Shown in pieces: positions 7,204 to 13,800 of a stretch of DNA of 14,554 bases. How positions within the stretch are numbered: position 1 is the first letter of the stretch; every line of letters begins with the position of its first letter. Location: positions 1 through 14,554 of the forward strand of contig JADGBA010000016.1 of the NCBI GenBank assembly GCA_015231685.1. Direction: 5' to 3'. Made by a program: the position numbers and the translations under genes. The notes under the pieces were generated by a model. The model saw only the letters and a list, made by a program, of their open reading frames with translations, had not been told where the DNA came from and searched no databases. This DNA comes from Candidatus Omnitrophota bacterium. Its GTDB lineage: Bacteria; Omnitrophota; Gorgyraeia; 2-02-FULL-51-18; JAGOUK01.

Positions 7204-7826
7204 CGCGCTCCAGTCGATACTGTCGGCGGCAATGCGCGCCCGCTCAATCGCCTCTGCGGCCGTCGGATAGGCACGCTTCAAAGCATTACCGATCACGATT
7301 TTGACCGCTGCAGCGCCTCCGCGGAAGAATTGATGAAGCCCGACGTCATTCTCAGAAATCTCAAGCCCGATCCGGCTTCGTGGCATCGCGGTGTCCTCGA
7401 GCCATTTCTTAGCGGCCGAAGCGTCACCGTCAATGGCCGCCGAAAGCCCCAGATGCACCGCCAATAGCTGCGGAAGGACATAATCCACCGCCCCATCACC
7501 CGCTTCAATGGCGAACACCGTCACGCCGTCCGGCACACTGATCTGCCCGCTCTCCCAGAGATCGGCCGGCACAATCACAACGCCTTTCTTCCCCGATTCC
7601 ATCCGCGGCGCCCCTTCAAAACTCTCGAACCGCACATCCAACCCCGCCTCCGACGCCCCGCGGCTCATCCCCTCAAAAATCTCCTTCACCTCCTGCCGCT
7701 CCCCGTCACTTAACCCCTCAAAAAACGACTCATGCATATAACTCACGCACGGCACCACCTCCGCAAACCTCGACCCCTCCCGCATCCGCCGCAAAAGCCT
7801 GCCCGCCATCCTCGCTGTTTGGGACT
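7201..7826 (-). other. Unrecognised C-terminal domain of the giant protein
   Basis: Residues about 2225-2432. Mixed alpha/beta pattern: predicted strands GVVIVPADLW (2306-2315) and GVTVFAIEAG (2325-2334), and a final region with IGLEISENDVGLHQFF (2377-2392) and a helix ending the protein at DSIDWSA. The alternation looks like a small Rossmann-like domain, but I recognise no family. Confidence 0.35.
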
Positions 7827-10800
7827 CTGTTTGGGACAGTCCCAAATCACCCCCTGAGCCTGTCCCCGATCGCTCAAATTCGCCCCCCTTCAGAGGAGAC
7901 TCCTCTGGTACCACCGCCAAAACCGGCTCCGGCGTCCCCGCCCAAAGATCGATTTGGGACTGTCCCAAAATACCCGTTGAGCCTGTCCCCGGAAGCTCGA
8001 ATGAGCCGATGCTGATTGCGGCTTCGGGGTCCGGTCCGTCAAAAAATTCAATTTCCTGAACTCCGACACGTACGCTGTAGCTATATCCGTCCAGATCGGC
8101 CGCCAAAAGCAAGTCGTGCTGATCGGGCCGCAACCGTCTTCGCGCGGGCGCCAATTCCTTCAGAATATGTTCTTCCCGTTCGCTGAGATTGTCAGGCCCC
8201 GCATAGACGAGCGTGTTCAACGGTCTTTCCGCCTCGTCTTCCGCCGCGCGCGATCCGCTCGAACCGTAGGGGGGACGTCCAAGCCGCTGATTGAGTCTTG
8301 CGCTGAGCTCCTTGAGATTAGAAACCACCACCTGCATCTGCGCGTCGTGTTCGCTCATTAGAAGAGGAAATTCCGCCGCCGCCTCACCGGCCAGCCTCCC
8401 GACATCGATAGCGACAACGTTCACATCCTCGATATCGATGTCCGAATCACTCGACCCTTCCCGCCCTTCAGCCGCCATCGAAGACCTCATCACCCGAACC
8501 ATCAAGGCCTGCAGCCGGCCGCTCAGGCTTAAAGCGCCATGAATCCGCGTCTCAAGCTCATCGCGCTCGTCATCGTTGTTCGACACGCCCCGCATTTCTT
8601 CGTACAAATTTCCGATTGCCCTTGAGAGATAAATCTGCGCGACCGACAAATACCTCAGCTGGGTCCAAACGCCGCTTTGGGCGTTGTCGCCGATCATCTG
8701 ATTCTTGATTGTATGCAAAGTTCTTTGAATATCCGCTCTGATTTGCGCCAAGGCTTCCCGTTCTTCGGGCGTGGCCAAAGGAACCGCCTCATCTTGAATC
8801 ACCGGCATGATGCTTTGATCAAAGGTATCACGGAGCCTCTGGAGCCTTGTCACCAGGGTCTCATCCGTCTCAAAACCATCCCGCAAAACGGAAAACGGCA
8901 GATGCCTCACCAAGTCTCTCAGGCCCGGAGCATTCAAATCGGGATCCGCTGTTAAGTGGTTGGTTAAAACCTCATCAATCCCGATAACCGCAACAGGATG
9001 ATCAAATGCATCCGTCCGGTCCCAAATTTGATTCAAAATCCGGGCCAAATCTTCAATCCGATCGTCAAACTCAAGCTGCGCCGGGCGCCGCATCCTCATG
9101 CGGCGTGTCAAATCCCCGCTTACCGCATAATCCAGCACATGACGTATCCAGTCGATTTCTGAAACCCAGGACGCCGCGTCCTCGGAATATAAATTCATCG
9201 CCCCGTCGTCACTCTCCAGAAATTCTTTAAACGCTTCCGCGCGATCGCGGGCGGCCCCGAGATGATTCAGCGCCACCGCCGGGTTGTAATCCGACACCGG
9301 CTCAAGCGCCACACTTGCCGCGGCCAATTCTCCTTCGACCCCATCCAGCATTGCTTCCAAACGACCAAACAATTCACTATCGTCAGATTCAAACCCCTCC
9401 ATCTTCGGAAGCATGACAAACTCCCTGTAATCCTGAATCCTTTGCAGAGCGCCCAAAACCCAGTCGCGGTAAGTCGAAAAGCGTGAACCGGCCTGCCTCA
9501 AGGTCACAGCCGCGGACGGCTCCTCGGGCAATTCCACGACAAATAACGTACCTTCGCCGGGCGCCGATTCAACGTGAATCAGGCCGCCCAAAGAGCCCAC
9601 AAGCTCCTTGACGATGGCCAATCCGCGGCCTGTCCCGCCCTGATCGGATTTGGTTGTGAACCCGGGTTCAAAAATCCGTCGCCGCACCGTCTCAGCCATC
9701 CCAACGCCTTGATCGCGCACCCCGACGCGCAAATACCCGGGCCGATTCGACCATCCGACATCAATGACGATCGGCTCTTCAGTGTCCTTTGACGCTTCCG
9801 CGGCATTCACCAGAAGATTCATCATAATGCGCATAAACTCAACCGTTCGCAGACGAACGTCCATGCGCGGTTCGGACGAAACCACACTCACCCGGCCTTT
9901 CCATTTGCGGCTAAGACGGCTCAAGGAATCCAAAAACCTCCCCACATCGATATCGGCAGGCTCGGATTCGCTTTCTTCCAGAAAATACGCGGACACGGAA
10001 CGAATAACGTCCCCCATGCGCAGGGCTCTGATCAGATAACCCCGGTACTCCTCATCCAACTCGCCGAAGACCGGACTGCGCATCAGCGCGTCCTCCGCGG
10101 CCTGCAAACGCTCCGCGGTAAATCCCGCGCCGGCCCGGCGCAAAAAGACCTTCAGTTCCGCCGAAGAGACCGCGGACTGCCGGTCCTTGAGATCATTTAT
10201 TCCTTCAAGAAGATCAGAGAGCCCCCCTTCTCCAAAAAATCGTTCAAGCGCTTTGCGCCCCTCGGTGTCCAAGCCCGGGTCATCAATCAATTCATAAGCC
10301 CCGTACTCCAGCGATGTAAACGCTGAGAACATATTGGCCAAATCGTGGATCACGTCCTCTACCCGCTCATCGCGAATAACCCCACGGTCCAAATCGACCA
10401 CATCGTTCTCCGACATCCTCGACCCCTCAGCCGAATCCGCCGCATATTGAGATTCGATAACCTCCAGCATCCCCCCAAGGTTTCGGGCCTCGTGGACCGC
10501 CAGATACAAGCGCGTGTATTCAAGATTATCGCGGCCAAAATGACCTGACTTTCTTGCCAAAAGGAGCCTGAGTTCCGTCAGACGTAGCACGTTGTCATAA
10601 GTTCCGTTTTGAGCGGAATCTTCCATCTCCTGCTCAATCGTCTTCCACAGGACGTCGATCATCCGGCCTTGCGAGGTGGATTTGGGGACCAGGTGTCTTC
10701 GATAAATATCGGTCATCACCCTATTCACAATCCCCAAAACCTCCCCAAAGGTGAATGCCTCCACCGGTTTGCCCAACTCGGTGCCTTCCGTTTCCAGAAA

Positions 10801-13800
10801 CGCTCGAATCATCGCATTCAGTCCGACTAAATCCACAAATCTCCGATCCAAAATATCCGTCACCACACCCCGGGCTTCCCGGTAATGCGCTTCAATGCCA
10901 ATCACCGCCGGATCACGAGGAGAGGCGTTCATAAACGCGACAAAACCCTCAAGATTTCCATCTTCGGCGCTGAGATTCAATGCTCGCCGATAAGCACCGA
11001 TGCACTCCACAACGGATTTGGAAAAATCCACCGACCGGCCCAGAAACATCTTCACCGCCAGCTGACTCTGCACCCCGAGAATCGCAAGCTGAGCCGTCGC
11101 AAAATCGCGATAATAAACGCTCGTCCGCGATTCGCCGGGACTCCCGACCGGCGCATCGGGGTCCACATAAAAGACATGCGAAGGATCGTCTTGCGGAGAC
11201 AGACGCTCATCTTCTTCCTGCCTGTCGGCATTTCGGGAACCGCTTGATTGGAATTCTTCCGGAAAGGCCGCGTCCATCAAATCCTGCACCGGCACCCTAA
11301 AATCCCGTGCCAATGCTTCCATCAGCGCACTTCGTTCAGCATCCTCGAGATTTTGAATGGAGCCCGCCCCCATGACCGAAAGGTACTTTCGTGCATTCCA
11401 TGCGCGCCTCAGAGAGCCCTTCTGATGTCTGAAAATCTGAGGAATCGCGTCGAGCCAGAACATGTCCGATAGAGCCAGTAAGGCTTCTTGAAAGCGCTCC
11501 GTTGTGCCGGGCAAATATTCAGAACACAACCAATACCAATGCGAGGCCACCCTTCCCGGATCGAACGGACTATTCACATCCCCTTGCGCATGGACCATAT
11601 CCCAAACCGCCCCGTAGATAGCGCCGCGGATTCGTTTAGATCCTCGAAGCGACGATGACTCCAAAGTTGTGGAATAAAGCGTCCATGCGATGCCTCGATC
11701 CTGCCATTTTAGTTTCCTGTCATACGCCTCCAACAACAAACTCCGGATCAAGCCCTGCTCACGAGGCGTCAATGACGAAGGATTTCTGCGCGCGCCGCGC
11801 TTCAATATATCGCCGAGTTTCCTCTTGGGATTCTCCAATGAGTCGTACTCCTGATCCCCGCTCCTATCCATATCCATAAAATACATACTGCCCTGATGCA
11901 TATAAAAACTGCTGTCCTCCGCCGCTCTCGCTTCTTCCCAGAGCGGCATCATTTCCAGGGCCTCCAACTTCGCTTTTTGGTAAGCCAGCTGCCTTCCCCT
12001 CAAAGAAACGCGCGAGCCGACAGCATCCTCAACGGCCAGTTGCCGGTTAAACATATTTCTTTCTAACGCTGAAGCCATCCACTCCGAATCCACCTTCGCG
12101 GGAATGATGCCCTCAAGATTAACGCGTTGATCGTCTCCCCCCCATTGCGCGGTCGTCCAGCCCGCGTCCTTCACCTCAAAATCCCGCAATCGTGTGAGTG
12201 AGGCTACTTCCGGCTCGCCGTCGGTGACCCTGAACACCCGGGCGGTCTGCTTTTCGCGCTGCAGAAGGAGCAGCGCCAATCCGATAGCCGTGCGTCCCAA
12301 TCCGCTCCGCGGCGGCAGACTCGGAAAAAGATGTTCCAGCCGAAGCGGCGGCAGCGGCGCCGTGCTGTCGCTTTCGAGGATGTAGAAGAACCCCTCCGCT
12401 TGACCGTCACTGAACGCCTCGGCGCCCGCCGCGTGCTTCACGAGCACCCTGAAAAGCGGCCGGTCGTTTCGCATCTTGGTGATTCGGGCAGTCGGATCCA
12501 ACGGCTCAAATTCGATCCAGTACCCCTCTTCGAAGAACCGGTCTACCCCCTGACGAAACGTGGGCGTCAGACGGGTTCCGGAAACGATTCGGGCTCCGGA
12601 TTCGGGCATGGGATCGAGCGGTTCAAGCACGCGCGGATTTTCCATCTCTCCAAATTCATGAAACTCAACCACATCTTCCCGCTCCAACATACGGGCCACA
12701 CCATCGGCCCCGGGTCCCTTCACCGACAAAACCACCTCCTCGCCCTCGGCAAGCCCCATCATGGTCACCCCGAGCACGTTGAAGACCCCGTCTTCATAGA
12801 TTGAGAACGGCTCCTCAGCGGCCGTGCCGTAATTGCGAATAATCTTCACCGTGACATCCGGATAAACATCGGGATACTTTTCGCGCAGCGCCTCAAACTT
12901 CCTTTGCATTTCCGGGGACTGATTCGGTTCGCGGGCCTTCAAAAGCACGTTATACAACGCTGTCGCGGCCCGGATATGCGCGCCCTCCGTCCAGCCGATC
13001 CGATACGCGCGAAGAACTTCGTCTTCGCGGACAATGTTGGGGCGCACCGCCTCCTCCGGCTTCCCATTCTGGACCGTTTCCGGCTCATCAGCCTTCACCT
13101 CATGATCCGTCAATACCGAAGCGGGCCGGTTTGCACCGGCATCGGATGGCGTCCCCACGACTTCCTCGCGCCTTGCTTCAAAGGGCACCGTGACTTGCTG
13201 GTGATACTCAGCGGATTTCAGGACAAGGTCTTCGGCCATGGCCGATGCCGCACGATCGGTTGCGGGCCGGGGGTTCTCAAAAATCTCCACGACATCTCTG
13301 TCCTCTAACTGTTCCGCCCTTCTCAGAACGAACTTGGACATCGCGATCTGGTCCGGAGCCACACTCAAATAAACCGGGATCCCGTGTCTTTTCTGCAATG
13401 CATAAACGAAGAGAGCGAATTTGCCGGAGCCGGCGATTTGGCCGCAAAAACCGACCGCTTTGCCCTCCCCTTGACTGCGGTTATGTTCTCCAACATCCGC
13501 CACAAATGCATCACACTCCGCCAGCACAGCCGCGTTCAAAACCGTAAACGCCTCCGCGAAGTGGGGATCATCCCGGTCAATCGGCGCCACGGACTGCGCG
13601 CCGGTGACTTCGCGGATCTGCGCGGCCAGAATTTCGGCGGTCAAATCATTGGTCCCGATACTAAAAAATTTGCAGAACGGATGGGCGATAATGCGTTTGC
13701 GGTCGCGGAGTGCCTCGGCCGTCTCGATCATGGCCCCAAAAGTGATGGACTGCTCCGCCTCCCGGACCGCCTGGGTTTTGAGCTTCTGCTCAACGATGCC

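Noticed and set aside
7830..7846. Intrinsic terminator at the palindrome
   Set aside because: It lies inside an open coding frame, the stem is only 8 bp and no T-run follows on either strand.
7830..8007. CRISPR array
   Set aside because: There are only two diverged long repeats with a palindrome at one end, inside a coding frame, and no spacer-repeat series.
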